Shown here: one piece after another, positions 17,523 through 25,476 of the stretch
Numbering within the stretch: position 1 is the stretch's first letter
Layout: the number at the start of each line of letters is the position of its first letter
Assembly: GCF_000430505.1 (NCBI RefSeq)
Contig: NZ_AUMD01000011.1
Location: 496,001-560,000 of the forward strand
Length of the DNA stretch: 64,000 bases
Source of the DNA: Eisenibacter elegans DSM 3317
GTDB taxonomy: Bacteria; Bacteroidota; Bacteroidia; Cytophagales; Microscillaceae
Direction: 5' to 3'
Program-made: the position numbers and the translations under genes
The notes under the pieces: generated by a model
Databases searched by the model: none
What the model was told of the DNA's origin: nothing
Seen by the model: the letters and a program-made list of their open reading frames with translations, nothing else

Positions 17523-17575
17523 GTGATAACAGTTACAGACATTGTGCGGGGCATTGCCGAACTTTGTATCAACAA
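17523..17575 (+). repeat. 53-bp direct repeat, copy 2
   Basis: Identical to 17427-17479, ending 43 bases before the start of the TSUP gene. GAACTTTG inside each copy is one base off the -7 consensus, so each copy could carry an operator and a promoter for the sulfur module, giving a tandem arrangement. Confidence 0.95.
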
Positions 17576-17617
17576 ACACTCACTAAGAACTCTCACAATC
17601 AACAAAGCACACATTCG

Positions 17618-18421
17618 ATGATGGAATACATTGGTTACATAGCATCCGTTTTGATAGGCATCTCGCTTGGCCTCATTGGCGGAGGCGGCTCTATCCTCAC
17701 CGTCCCAATCTTGGTGTACATTTCGGGCGTAACCCCAATGACTGCCACTGCTTATTCCCTATTTGTGGTAGGGCTGAGCAGCCTGATAGGCGGAGCACAG
17801 AAAATGCGGCAAGGCTTGGTATGTATGCGCAGTGTTTTGGTGTTTGGCATTCCGTCTATTATTTCGGTCTATACGGTGCGCAAGTATGTGATGCCGGCCA
17901 TCCCCGAAACGGTGTTTCATCTTGGTAGCTATGCTGTCAGTAAGTCGCTCCTGATTATGATGGTCTTTGCGGTCTTGATGGTTTTGGCAGCCCTTTCGAT
18001 GCTTAAAAAAGATAAAAAGGAAGGCGTAGAGGCCGACAGTCAGCCCCGCAAGTTCAATTACCCGCTCATCTTGGTAGAAGGCCTAGTAGTGGGCGCTATC
18101 ACGGGCTTTGTGGGCGCAGGCGGGGGCTTCCTCATCATTCCGGCCTTGGTAGTACTGAGCAAGCTGCCTATGAAAACCGCCGTGGGTACGTCCTTGATGA
18201 TTATTGCCATCAAATCACTGATAGGCTTTACGGGCGACATTCAGACGATGCCCATCAATTGGACTTTCTTGATGATATTCTCCCTAATGGCCATCATTGG
18301 TATCTTCGTAGGCAACCGCCTCTCGGAGCGAGTGGATGGCGAAAGCCTCAAAAAAGGCTTTGGATGGTTTGTACTCGTGATGGGGGCTTATATCATTGTC
18401 AAAGAACTTTGGCTCAAATAA
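17618..18421 (+). CDS. TSUP-family (TauE/SafE) anion permease
   Basis: A 267-residue inner-membrane protein with eight predicted helices in two halves, each starting with a Gly-rich loop: GLIGGGGSILTVPIL (about 17-31) and GFVGAGGGFLIIPALV (about 162-177). This is the sulfite/sulfonate/sulfur-anion exporter or importer family TSUP. The frame extends upstream through the direct repeat, but ATG 17618 starts the first helix. It is the first gene of a same-strand row of sulfur genes ending at 22937; in this setting export of sulfite or movement of thiosulfate is likely. Confidence 0.9.
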   Translation: MMEYIGYIASVLIGISLGLIGGGGSILTVPILVYISGVTPMTATAYSLFVVGLSSLIGGAQKMRQGLVCMRSVLVFGIPSIISVYTVRKYVMPAIPETVFHLGSYAVSKSLLIMMVFAVLMVLAALSMLKKDKKEGVEADSQPRKFNYPLILVEGLVVGAITGFVGAGGGFLIIPALVVLSKLPMKTAVGTSLMIIAIKSLIGFTGDIQTMPINWTFLMIFSLMAIIGIFVGNRLSERVDGESLKKGFGWFVLVMGAYIIVKELWLK

Positions 18422-18440
18422 CCGATAGCACACACATACT

Positions 18441-18677
18441 ATGAAACGATACCACACACTCCCAGCTTATGCCAAATTGCTCTTGGCCTCGGGCATAGGC
18501 GCACTCTTCGGATGGCTCTATTGGTACTACATCGGCTGTACTTCGGGCAGCTGCCCCATCACTGCCAATCCTTGGATAAGCACGGCCTATGGCGCACTGT
18601 TGGGTGCTACTTGGGGTTTCCCCGCCGGCAAAAAGGCTGATGCCAAGGCTACAACAGCACAAAACATAGAACAATAA
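18441..18677 (+). CDS. DUF6132-like small membrane protein
   Basis: A 78-residue protein with two predicted transmembrane segments (about 11-29 and 46-62) and a conserved-looking periplasmic loop with two cysteines, YIGCTSGSCPITANPW. This CTSGxCP pattern resembles the DUF6132 family, which frequently sits beside rhodanese and YeeE/YedE genes. The two Cys residues could bind a sulfane sulfur or a metal, but this is inference. It is 20 bases after the TSUP gene. Confidence 0.8.
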   Translation: MKRYHTLPAYAKLLLASGIGALFGWLYWYYIGCTSGSCPITANPWISTAYGALLGATWGFPAGKKADAKATTAQNIEQ

Positions 18678-18693
18678 AAATAGCTCCTACCGC

Positions 18694-19470
18694 GTGAACA
18701 ATATCATTTCTTTGCATCCATATTTGTGGTTGTTCTGGGGAGTCTTCTTACAAGCGTGTACTAACCCTCAAAACACAGCCAAAAGCGAACAGTCAGCCTT
18801 GCTGACTACCACAGTGGCTTTTGCGGACACTACCCAAGGGGTAGGCAAACTGATGGCAGGGAATTGGCGCTTTCGCAACGACCGCTCCATCCATCCACAC
18901 CAAAGCTCTCACCGCAGGCTCGAAACCGCCAAAGAGCAAAAGCCCTTTGCGGCCATTGTTACCTGCTCCGACTCTAGGGTCTCTCTGGTAGTATTGTTTG
19001 ATGCAGGCATCGGCGACCTTTTCATCATCCGCACGGCGGGCAACATCGTGTGGGAGCTAGAGTTGGCCAGTATCGAGTATGCCGTAGAGCACTTGGGCGT
19101 TTCGGTCGTGATGGTGATGGGTCACGACAACTGCGGCGCGGTCAATGCCTATGTCGAAGGGCGCAAAGGGCGCGGCCACATTCAGCGCATCATCACCGCC
19201 CTTAGTGAAGAAGAGGAAGAGCAGTCAGCCATCCAAGCCCCCGAAGCATTCCGAATGGACGCTTGTGTCAATGCCAATGTGGTACATCAGATACGCTATA
19301 TTTTGAACAACTCAGAAATTATCTCCGAAAAAATACAGCGCAATGAACTTGCACTCGTCGGAGCAGATTATATACATCAGACAGGAGAGGTAAGGCTTTT
19401 GGATTACTGCGGCCCCAACACTCCCCAAGTCAATACACAGATTAACCAACCAACCCACAAAAACCATTAA
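18694..19470 (+). CDS. Beta-carbonic anhydrase family lipoprotein
   Basis: A 258-residue protein starting at GTG 18694 with a signal sequence and lipobox (FLQAC, Cys at about 22), so it is predicted to be a periplasmic or outer-membrane lipoprotein, unlike most cytoplasmic beta-carbonic anhydrases. The zinc ligands are present: CSDSR (first Cys and Asp-Arg dyad) and HDNCG (His and second Cys). The fold interconverts CO2 and bicarbonate; relatives hydrolyse carbonyl sulfide or CS2. Lying inside a sulfur module, a COS or CS2 hydrolase role is a real alternative. It is 17 bases after the DUF6132 gene. Confidence 0.88.
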   Translation: MNNIISLHPYLWLFWGVFLQACTNPQNTAKSEQSALLTTTVAFADTTQGVGKLMAGNWRFRNDRSIHPHQSSHRRLETAKEQKPFAAIVTCSDSRVSLVVLFDAGIGDLFIIRTAGNIVWELELASIEYAVEHLGVSVVMVMGHDNCGAVNAYVEGRKGRGHIQRIITALSEEEEEQSAIQAPEAFRMDACVNANVVHQIRYILNNSEIISEKIQRNELALVGADYIHQTGEVRLLDYCGPNTPQVNTQINQPTHKNH

Positions 19471-19489
19471 CCCTAAAATTCACATTGTT

Positions 19490-20899
19490 ATGATTATCGA
19501 ACAAATCTATACCGGATGCCTAGCACAAGGTGCTTATTATATCCAAAGCGGCAACGACGCCATCATCATTGACCCCCTGCGCGAAGTAGCACCTTACCTC
19601 GAAAAGGCCGAACGCAACGGAGCAACTATCAAATATATTTTTGAGACACACTTCCACGCCGACTTCGTTTCAGGTCACGTAGACCTTGCCAAGCGCACCG
19701 GAGCCGCCATTGTTTATGGGCCTACCGCCACGCCTTCGTTTGAGGCCATCATTGCCGAAGACGGCCAAGAGTTCAAGGTAGGGGAGCTGACCATCCGTGT
19801 ACTCCACACACCGGGCCACACGATGGAGTCCTCTTGCTTCCTTTTGCTCGACCCCACAGGCAAGCCCCACAGCATCTTCACCGGCGATACGCTCTTTATT
19901 GGAGATGTAGGCCGCCCTGACCTCGCCCAAAAAGGTGCAGAGCTGACTCAAGAAGACCTCGCCGGAATGCTCTATGACTCTCTCCACAACAAGATTATGG
20001 GCTTGCCCGATGAGTTGATTGTATACCCAGCCCACGGCGCCGGCTCGGCTTGTGGCAAGAATATGAGCAAAGAAACTTCTGACACCCTCGGCAATCAGAA
20101 AAAGACCAACTATGCCCTCAAGGCCGAAACCAAGGAGCAGTTTATCAAAGAAGTAACCGACGGGCTTCTACCACCGCCATATTACTTCCCCAAAAACGTA
20201 GCCCTCAACAAACACGGCTACGCCGATGTAGAAGAGGTCGTGGGTCGTGGCCTTACTGCCCTTACTCCCGAGCAGTTTGAGATGGTCGTCAACGAACACC
20301 AAGCCCTTGTGCTCGATACCCGTGCGCCCCAAACCTTCAAAGATGCCTTTATTCCCAATGCGATTAATATTGGTGTCAATGGCGACTTTGCCCCTTGGGT
20401 GGGTACACTCATCACCGACATTCAGCAGCCCATTGTCATTGTGGCCGAGGCTGGCAGTGAAGAAGAGGTCGTTACGCGTCTCTCTCGTGTAGGCTACGAC
20501 AATACTCTCGGCTTCCTAAAAGGTGGCATCGAAGCGTGGAAAGCCGCAGGCAAAGAGCTTGACCAAATCGAGTCTATCAGCGCCGAAGAGTTTGCCCGCC
20601 GCCACAAAGCCGGCAGCCTCAAAGTGGTAGACGTACGCCGCGAGAGTGAGTACCAAGCCGAACACGTAGTAGAGGCCGACAACGTACCCCTCGCCTACAT
20701 CAGCGAGCATATGGCGACCTTCTCCAAAACCGACACCAACTACATCCACTGTGCCGGAGGGTATCGCTCGATGATTGCGGCCTCTATCCTCAAATCTCGC
20801 GGATACGACAACATCATCGACATTGCCGGTGGGTTCAAGGCCATCGCCGAGACTGACATCAACAAAACGGCCTATGTTTGCCCCTCTACACTCAAGTAA
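19490..20899 (+). CDS. Persulfide dioxygenase-like metallo-beta-lactamase protein with two rhodanese domains
   Basis: A 469-residue fusion. Residues about 1-225 form an ETHE1-like metallo-beta-lactamase domain with THFHADFVSGH (iron ligands), HTPGHTMES and GDTLFIGDVGRPD. It is expected to oxidise glutathione or other low-molecular-weight persulfides to sulfite. Two rhodanese domains follow. The first (about 255-350) has LDTRAPQTF but Val-Ala-Glu-Ala-Gly where the catalytic Cys loop should be, so it is likely inactive. The second (about 370-460) keeps VVDVRRESEY and the active HCAGGYRS loop. A hairpin follows the stop codon. Confidence 0.92.
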   Translation: MIIEQIYTGCLAQGAYYIQSGNDAIIIDPLREVAPYLEKAERNGATIKYIFETHFHADFVSGHVDLAKRTGAAIVYGPTATPSFEAIIAEDGQEFKVGELTIRVLHTPGHTMESSCFLLLDPTGKPHSIFTGDTLFIGDVGRPDLAQKGAELTQEDLAGMLYDSLHNKIMGLPDELIVYPAHGAGSACGKNMSKETSDTLGNQKKTNYALKAETKEQFIKEVTDGLLPPPYYFPKNVALNKHGYADVEEVVGRGLTALTPEQFEMVVNEHQALVLDTRAPQTFKDAFIPNAINIGVNGDFAPWVGTLITDIQQPIVIVAEAGSEEEVVTRLSRVGYDNTLGFLKGGIEAWKAAGKELDQIESISAEEFARRHKAGSLKVVDVRRESEYQAEHVVEADNVPLAYISEHMATFSKTDTNYIHCAGGYRSMIAASILKSRGYDNIIDIAGGFKAIAETDINKTAYVCPSTLK

Positions 20900-20920
20900 G
20901 GAGAGGACAATAAAACCCAA

Positions 20921-20949
20921 CCCCGACAGCACCAAAATCGCTGTCGGGG
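20921..20949. terminator. Hairpin between the dioxygenase and YeeE/YedE genes
   Basis: CCCCGACAGC (20921-20930) pairs perfectly with GCTGTCGGGG (20940-20949), loop of 9. No T-run follows, so it may be a partial terminator or an mRNA-stabilising hairpin that sets different levels for upstream and downstream genes of the module. Confidence 0.5.
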
Positions 20950-21007
20950 CTATGAAAACTGATTATCATCAACATCTGTTGCTATTTTCTTAACATCATT
21001 TTCACTT

Positions 21008-21577
21008 ATGTTAGAATTCATCACCCAACCGTGGCATTGGTCTGTAGCCGGACTACTCATCGGCCTGACCGTTCCCACGTTGTTGCTCATCGGAAACAAA
21101 TCATTAGGCATCTCTTCATCGCTGCGCCACGCTTGCGCCGCTTGTATGCCTGCCAACATTGGTTTTTTCAAATATGATTGGAAGCGTGAAGCTTGGAATC
21201 TCTTCTTTGTAGCCGGAGTATTTCTGGGCGGTGTCATTGCTACTTTTGTCTTGAGCAACCCAAATACCATCACGGTAGCACCTGCTACCCAAGAGGCCTT
21301 ACAAGCACTAGGCATCAAAGATTTTAGTGGCCTAATGCCCGCCGACATTTTCAGCTGGGAGGCGCTCGCCTCCGCCAAGGGGCTACTTTTCTTCATCATA
21401 GGGGGCTTCTTGGTAGGCTTCGGCACACGCTATGCGGGAGGCTGTACCTCCGGCCATACCATTATGGGCTTGTCCAACTTGCAGTGGCCTTCTCTAGTGG
21501 CTACCATCGCCTTTATGGCAGGCGGCTTTGCAATGACACATCTCGGCCTGCCTATCCTCATGCGCCTGTTGTTTTAG
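21008..21577 (+). CDS. YeeE/YedE-family sulfur permease, first half
   Basis: A 189-residue inner-membrane protein with about five helices. It carries the family's Cys motifs: HACAACMPANI (about 36-47) and RYAGGCTSGHTIMG (about 140-153). The family includes the thiosulfate importer TsuA, in which conserved cysteines relay the sulfur compound through the membrane. The protein is about half the length of full TsuA, and the next gene supplies the other half, as in two-gene YeeE/YedE systems. It is 109 bases after the dioxygenase gene. Confidence 0.92.
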   Translation: MLEFITQPWHWSVAGLLIGLTVPTLLLIGNKSLGISSSLRHACAACMPANIGFFKYDWKREAWNLFFVAGVFLGGVIATFVLSNPNTITVAPATQEALQALGIKDFSGLMPADIFSWEALASAKGLLFFIIGGFLVGFGTRYAGGCTSGHTIMGLSNLQWPSLVATIAFMAGGFAMTHLGLPILMRLLF

Positions 21578-21628
21578 GGTATCAACCCAAGATAACCTCC
21601 ATATCATTCGCACAAAAAATATTGACTT

Positions 21629-22129
21629 ATGAACGCACCTAAAGATACTCTCGACCCCATCATCCACCCCGAAGCCTGCGAAGCACCCAACGAACAGCGC
21701 GGCGGCGAAGGCCTGATGGGTAACCTCAAATACCTGATTGTAGGCACTATTTTCGGCATCGTGTTCGTCAAAGCCGAAATCATCTCTTGGTTTCGCATCC
21801 AAGAAATGTTCCGAATGCACTCCTTCCATATGTATGGCGTGATTGGCACGGCAGTCGTAGTAGGTTTGATTTCGGTAACCCTTATCAAAGTCTTCAAAAT
21901 CAAGACAGTCAACGGCGAAGAAGTCAAATTTACCCCCAAACAATTCAGCCCCAGCCAAATTTTCGGCGGCCTGATATTTGGTCTTGGCTGGGCCTTGACC
22001 GGTGCCTGCCCCGGCCCTCTATTCGCCCAAATTGGCAGTGGCTTTGTAGTGGTGGCGGTTACCCTCCTCAGCGCCATTGCCGGCACCTGGGTATACGGTT
22101 GGATGCGCGAAAAATTCAACCTGAAATAA
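21629..22129 (+). CDS. YeeE/YedE-family (DUF6691-type) sulfur permease, second half
   Basis: A 166-residue inner-membrane protein with about four helices, the partner of the preceding gene. The key motif GWALTGACPGPLFAQIGSG (about 119-137) contains the conserved cysteine. The N-terminal 30 residues are hydrophilic. Together the two proteins should form a thiosulfate- or persulfide-type importer. It is 51 bases downstream of its partner. Confidence 0.92.
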   Translation: MNAPKDTLDPIIHPEACEAPNEQRGGEGLMGNLKYLIVGTIFGIVFVKAEIISWFRIQEMFRMHSFHMYGVIGTAVVVGLISVTLIKVFKIKTVNGEEVKFTPKQFSPSQIFGGLIFGLGWALTGACPGPLFAQIGSGFVVVAVTLLSAIAGTWVYGWMREKFNLK

Positions 22130-22215
22130 ATTGATTGACGAGTTACGATTGGGGATTTACGACTCCAATACGCGCGCTTCTACACCCAGTTCTCATACTT
22201 AAAAATAAACACACT

Positions 22216-22539
22216 ATGTTTGGTCTATTCAACAAAAACAAAGGCTACGAAAACCTGACCGTAGCCCAATTCAAAGAGCAAATTGCCTCTACTAAGGATG
22301 CAGTCATCCTAGATGTGCGCACCGATGCGGAGTTTCGCGCCGGAGCTATCCCCAAAGCAAAAAAGCTTGACTTCAGTGGCGGAGAATTTGGCCAAAAAGT
22401 AGCGGAACTCGACCGCGACAAGACCTATTTTGTCTATTGCCGCAGTGGTGCTCGCAGTGCCGCCGCTTGTAGCCAGATGGCACGATTGGGCTTTCTCAAG
22501 GTATACAACCTCCAAGGTGGCTATATGTCATGGAAGTAA
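22216..22539 (+). CDS. Single-domain rhodanese, cytoplasmic
   Basis: A 107-residue sulfurtransferase with ILDVRTDAEFRAGAIPKA and the active-site loop YCRSGARSAAA; the cysteine carries the persulfide. It has no signal peptide when started at ATG 22216; an open frame from 22135 is not supported. It follows the permease and overlaps the next rhodanese gene by 10 bases, giving one cytoplasmic and one exported rhodanese in tandem. Confidence 0.93.
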   Translation: MFGLFNKNKGYENLTVAQFKEQIASTKDAVILDVRTDAEFRAGAIPKAKKLDFSGGEFGQKVAELDRDKTYFVYCRSGARSAAACSQMARLGFLKVYNLQGGYMSWK

Positions 22540-22937
22540 GTCGCCGTAGTAATTTCCTTCGTTTGGGGCTGTTGCTTTTTCTACCGCTGTGGTTAGCCCA
22601 TTGCTCCACAGCCCAAAACAGCGAGCAGCGCCTTTCGGTCGAAGCCTTTGCGACCAAGCTAGAGGCGCTGCCCCAAACCCAGCTCATCGACATCCGCACT
22701 CCGGCGGAGTTTGCCGCTGGCCACCTCCCCGGTGCTGTCAACATCGACTACTTCGCTTCAGACTTTGCCGCACAAGTGGCCAAACTCGACCCTGGCCGTC
22801 CGGTGATGATTTACTGCGCTACTGGCAACCGCAGCGGGCGTGCACTTGGCCAGTTCCAAGCTTTTGCCCAAGTCTACGAAATGCGTCAAGGCTTCAACAT
22901 GTGGGCGGCGCAAGGCCTGCCAGTGGTCAAAAAGTAA
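22530..22937 (+). CDS. Rhodanese-domain lipoprotein
   Basis: A 135-residue exported rhodanese. The N terminus has a signal sequence and lipobox (LWLAHC), followed by LIDIRTPAEFAAGHLPGAVNI and the active loop YCATGNRSGRA. It would work in the periplasm on sulfane-sulfur compounds, next to the lipoprotein carbonic anhydrase homologue. It overlaps the previous gene by 10 bases and is the last gene of the module before a family A repeat. Confidence 0.92.
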   Translation: MEVSRRSNFLRLGLLLFLPLWLAHCSTAQNSEQRLSVEAFATKLEALPQTQLIDIRTPAEFAAGHLPGAVNIDYFASDFAAQVAKLDPGRPVMIYCATGNRSGRALGQFQAFAQVYEMRQGFNMWAAQGLPVVKK

Positions 22938-22946
22938 GCGTTTGTT

Positions 22947-23032
22947 TATACCCAATCACAATTGGTTTGGGAAATCTGCGCACTGAAAATCCTTGATAAT
23001 CAAGGAGATGAAATCCTGTGAATCTTGGTGTA
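22947..23032 (-). repeat. Family A dispersed repeat, copy 6
   Basis: TATACCCAATCACAATTGGTTTGG at the start, palindrome CCTTGATAATCAAGG inside, end at AATCTTGGTGTA. It stands 9 bases after the rhodanese stop codon. About 17 bases are missing relative to copy 7. The rest of the gap to 23229 holds a short palindrome AACCCTTCAAGGGTT (23158-23172) and nothing else recognised. Confidence 0.92.
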
Positions 23033-23229
23033 TTGCGTTGTTGTGTGTTCCTGCGATTTTTGGGGCTAGCGCCCGCATCCTTTGCACTCTCGTGCTCGGA
23101 TGTCCCTAAGCCGTGTGCGCACGTGTACCTGACGGCAGCGTAGCTCATCAAATCAACAACCCTTCAAGGGTTAGCGACACATCGGCGATATTAGACATAC
23201 TTCATACCCCCCCTACGCACCTATCTTTC

Positions 23230-24648
23230 GTGGAAAAGTTCATTCTTTCTGCTTTTGCAATCCTCGTATGGATATTTTTCGGCTTCTCGGTATTAGGGCA
23301 AGCAGACAGCTACTTTACCGAAGACAGCACCCGCCAAGCCCCTAAGGTGTTTCGCGATTGGTGGCAACAAGGACGTACACAAGGGCATGCACGGCTTTTC
23401 AGCTCCTATATCGACAATGACGACGACCTACTCGACAACTACGGCACGGCCATTGCCTTGGCCATCCGCTATGAAAGCCCTTATTGGCGCAACCTGAAGG
23501 TAACTTTTGGTGGTTCGGTGGTATATGATATTTTTTCCTCAGACCTAAGCCGCCGCGATCCACAAACCAATGCTGCCGACCGCTACATTGTCGCTATGTA
23601 TGACCTCACCAATCCGACCAACAAAAACCAGTTGGTGCGGCTCGAAGAGTTGAATCTGCAATACGCTTGGGGCGAAGGCCGACGCTCACGCATCACCTGG
23701 GGCAAACAAATCATCACGATGCCCTTTGTCAATTCGCAAGACAGCCGCCTGCGCCCCTCGATGGTAGAGGGCCTATGGGCCAATATTGTCCTTGGGCAGC
23801 GTTGGCGTACAGAAGGCGGGTGGTTGTATGGGGCTTCGCCAAGAGGAACCCAACGATGGTATGGTATGGGACAGAGCCTGGGCATCTTATCAGGCGGGCT
23901 GAATTTTGACGGCTCAAGGGTAGATTATGCCGAAAATATTGAGAGCAAGGGGTATTTTTTAGCCTCCTTGCATTATCGCCCCAGTGCGCAGACGGCCATC
24001 TCGGTGTATAATCACCATCTCGAAAATGTATTCAACCTTGCCATTGCTCAGGCAGAGCATACGCTGACACTCAACGAAACACAGCAGTTGCTCTTAGGCG
24101 TACAAACCATTCGCCAAGATGCTGTAGCCGATGGCGGCAATCCCAATCCACGGCAGGCTTACATTGAGCCGGGTAGCCACGTATGGTTATTCGCCGGGCG
24201 GGTGGAGTGGCAACATCAGCAAACCCGCATCAGCCTAAACCATACGCGTGTGGGCGATACGGGGCGGTTTTTGATGCCTAGAGAGTGGGGAACGGAAGGA
24301 TTTCTGTATGGGTTTATGCGTCGAGAGCGCTTTGATGGCTACGGCCAAGTCAGTGCGTGGAATTTGTATGCCCACCATCAGCATAGGCAGCTGTTTTGGG
24401 AGGGTGGCATAGGCTATTACCAAATGCCTGATGTGCGCAACATCCGGCTCAACAAGTACGGAATGCCGACCTATTGGCGGGCTAATTTGGAACTAAACTA
24501 CCTCTTTGCCAACAGTTGGCAGGGCCTGAGCTTGCAGCTTTTGTTGGTATACAAAGGGGCTTTGGGTGAGTGGTATGATGACAACCGCTACCGTATCAAC
24601 AAAGTTGATATGTGGCTGCATACCCTGGCGCTCAACTATCGGTTTTGA
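23230..24648 (+). CDS. OprD-like outer-membrane porin
   Basis: A 472-residue predicted outer-membrane beta-barrel. GTG 23230 begins a good signal peptide (FILSAFAILVWIFFGFSVLGQA); the open frame from 23113 runs through repeat-like DNA and lacks one. The N-terminal part (VFRDWWQQGRTQGHARLF...LDNYGTAIALAIRYESP) resembles the OprD family of substrate-specific porins, and the protein ends on Phe (LHTLALNYRF) as barrels do. The alternating strands and Gly/Tyr/Trp-rich loops agree. It follows the sulfur module on the same strand, and could admit sulfur substrates, but a repeat separates them, so a common transcript is uncertain. Confidence 0.75.
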   Translation: MEKFILSAFAILVWIFFGFSVLGQADSYFTEDSTRQAPKVFRDWWQQGRTQGHARLFSSYIDNDDDLLDNYGTAIALAIRYESPYWRNLKVTFGGSVVYDIFSSDLSRRDPQTNAADRYIVAMYDLTNPTNKNQLVRLEELNLQYAWGEGRRSRITWGKQIITMPFVNSQDSRLRPSMVEGLWANIVLGQRWRTEGGWLYGASPRGTQRWYGMGQSLGILSGGLNFDGSRVDYAENIESKGYFLASLHYRPSAQTAISVYNHHLENVFNLAIAQAEHTLTLNETQQLLLGVQTIRQDAVADGGNPNPRQAYIEPGSHVWLFAGRVEWQHQQTRISLNHTRVGDTGRFLMPREWGTEGFLYGFMRRERFDGYGQVSAWNLYAHHQHRQLFWEGGIGYYQMPDVRNIRLNKYGMPTYWRANLELNYLFANSWQGLSLQLLLVYKGALGEWYDDNRYRINKVDMWLHTLALNYRF

Positions 24649-24784
24649 CAGTTACGGCCACACGTGACGCACGACGGCGACTGGCGCGTTTATTTTGTGG
24701 TTGTGTCTTGAGGGGCGTAGATTGGGAGCGTTGGCGAATCTGCTCAATATCCCAACTGAAATAAGGGGAGGGGGAAGGTAACAT
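24632..24784 (-). CDS. Possible 50-residue basic protein
   Basis: ATG 24784 to TGA 24632 encodes 50 residues, beginning MLPSPSPYFSWDIEQIRQRS and with an Arg/Lys-rich tail (KRASRRRASRVAV). It starts 11 bases after the stop of the gene at 24796 on the same strand and overlaps the end of the porin gene by 17 bases. It was too short for ordinary calling. No family is recognised; it may be non-coding. Confidence 0.3.
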   Translation of the reverse strand: MLPSPSPYFSWDIEQIRQRSQSTPLKTQPQNKRASRRRASRVAVTVKTDS

Positions 24785-24795
24785 AGGAAGAGATT

Positions 24796-25170
24796 TTATT
24801 CGTTAAAAAACACCCAATAATCCGAGTCTCTATGGCTGAGTTGTTGGTATAAGCGCAAAACACGCACTGCTTCCAGCAATTCTGAGAGATATAAAGAAAA
24901 AGCAGGGCCTCCGTCGCGAGGGGTGAAAGTTACAGATTCGTCTTCATCACACAACTGTGCGCTAAAGCCTCCAAAGACAGCATCGCCCCAGAGTAGTTCT
25001 GCCAAAAAGTCTTCAAATTGTGTTAGTTCTTGAGGGCTTATTTGAAGCTTTTGCTCAAAACTAAGCGCCCACGTATTGGTTTTGATAAGAGAGGTTTGAG
25101 TAGTTTTTTGTGCCCATACGTTGGCGCTCATCCAACAGCTGAGCAACAAGAGTAATAGCAAGGTTCTCAT
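24796..25170 (-). CDS. Small exported protein of unknown function
   Basis: A 124-residue protein with a strong signal peptide (LLLLLLLSCWMSANVWA then Q). The mature domain is acidic and helix-rich, with a pair of Asp/Glu segments (LCDEDESVTF) and a C-terminal helix LLEAVRVLRLYQQLSHRDSDYW. No family is recognised. It lies downstream of the VWA protein on the same strand but beyond that gene's terminator (25310-25347), so it probably has its own promoter. Confidence 0.65.
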   Translation of the reverse strand: MRTLLLLLLLSCWMSANVWAQKTTQTSLIKTNTWALSFEQKLQISPQELTQFEDFLAELLWGDAVFGGFSAQLCDEDESVTFTPRDGGPAFSLYLSELLEAVRVLRLYQQLSHRDSDYWVFFNE

Positions 25171-25309
25171 TGTTTTGCTTTTTATTTTAGCAAATAACAG
25201 TGTTTATTGCTAATAAAAAAAGCAAATTGCTAAAAAAATTAGCTTTTTGTTGAAAAACATATTCAACACCGTGATAACACCGATTTGTTTGGAGATGCGC
25301 TGACAAACA

Positions 25310-25347
25310 ATCCAAAAACAAAACCCCACATCTTTTAGGATGCGGGG
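25310..25347 (-). terminator. Rho-independent terminator of the VWA gene
   Basis: On the minus strand CCCCGCATC-CTAAAA-GATGTGGGG (25324-25347, one mismatch) is followed by TTTTGTTTTTGG. It reads in the direction of the VWA gene ending at 25477; a family A repeat sits between stop codon and terminator. Confidence 0.75.
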
Positions 25348-25367
25348 AGATGATAAAGCATAGGGTA

Positions 25368-25470
25368 TATACCCAATCACAATTGGTTTGGGAAATCTGC
25401 GCACTGAAAATCCTTGATAATCAAGGAAATCAAACCCTGTAAATCTCCAAATCTTGTGAGTCTTGGTATA
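25368..25470 (-). repeat. Family A dispersed repeat, copy 7
   Basis: A full-length, well-conserved copy from TATACCCAATCACAATTGG to TCTTGGTATA with the palindrome CCTTGATAATCAAGG at its centre. It occupies the 3' UTR of the VWA gene, 6 bases after the stop codon. Confidence 0.95.
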
Positions 25471-25476
25471 AATTAC

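Noticed and set aside
17427-17575. CRISPR-like array
   Set aside because: Only two copies of a 53-bp unit with a 43-bp spacer and no cas genes; better seen as duplicated regulatory DNA.
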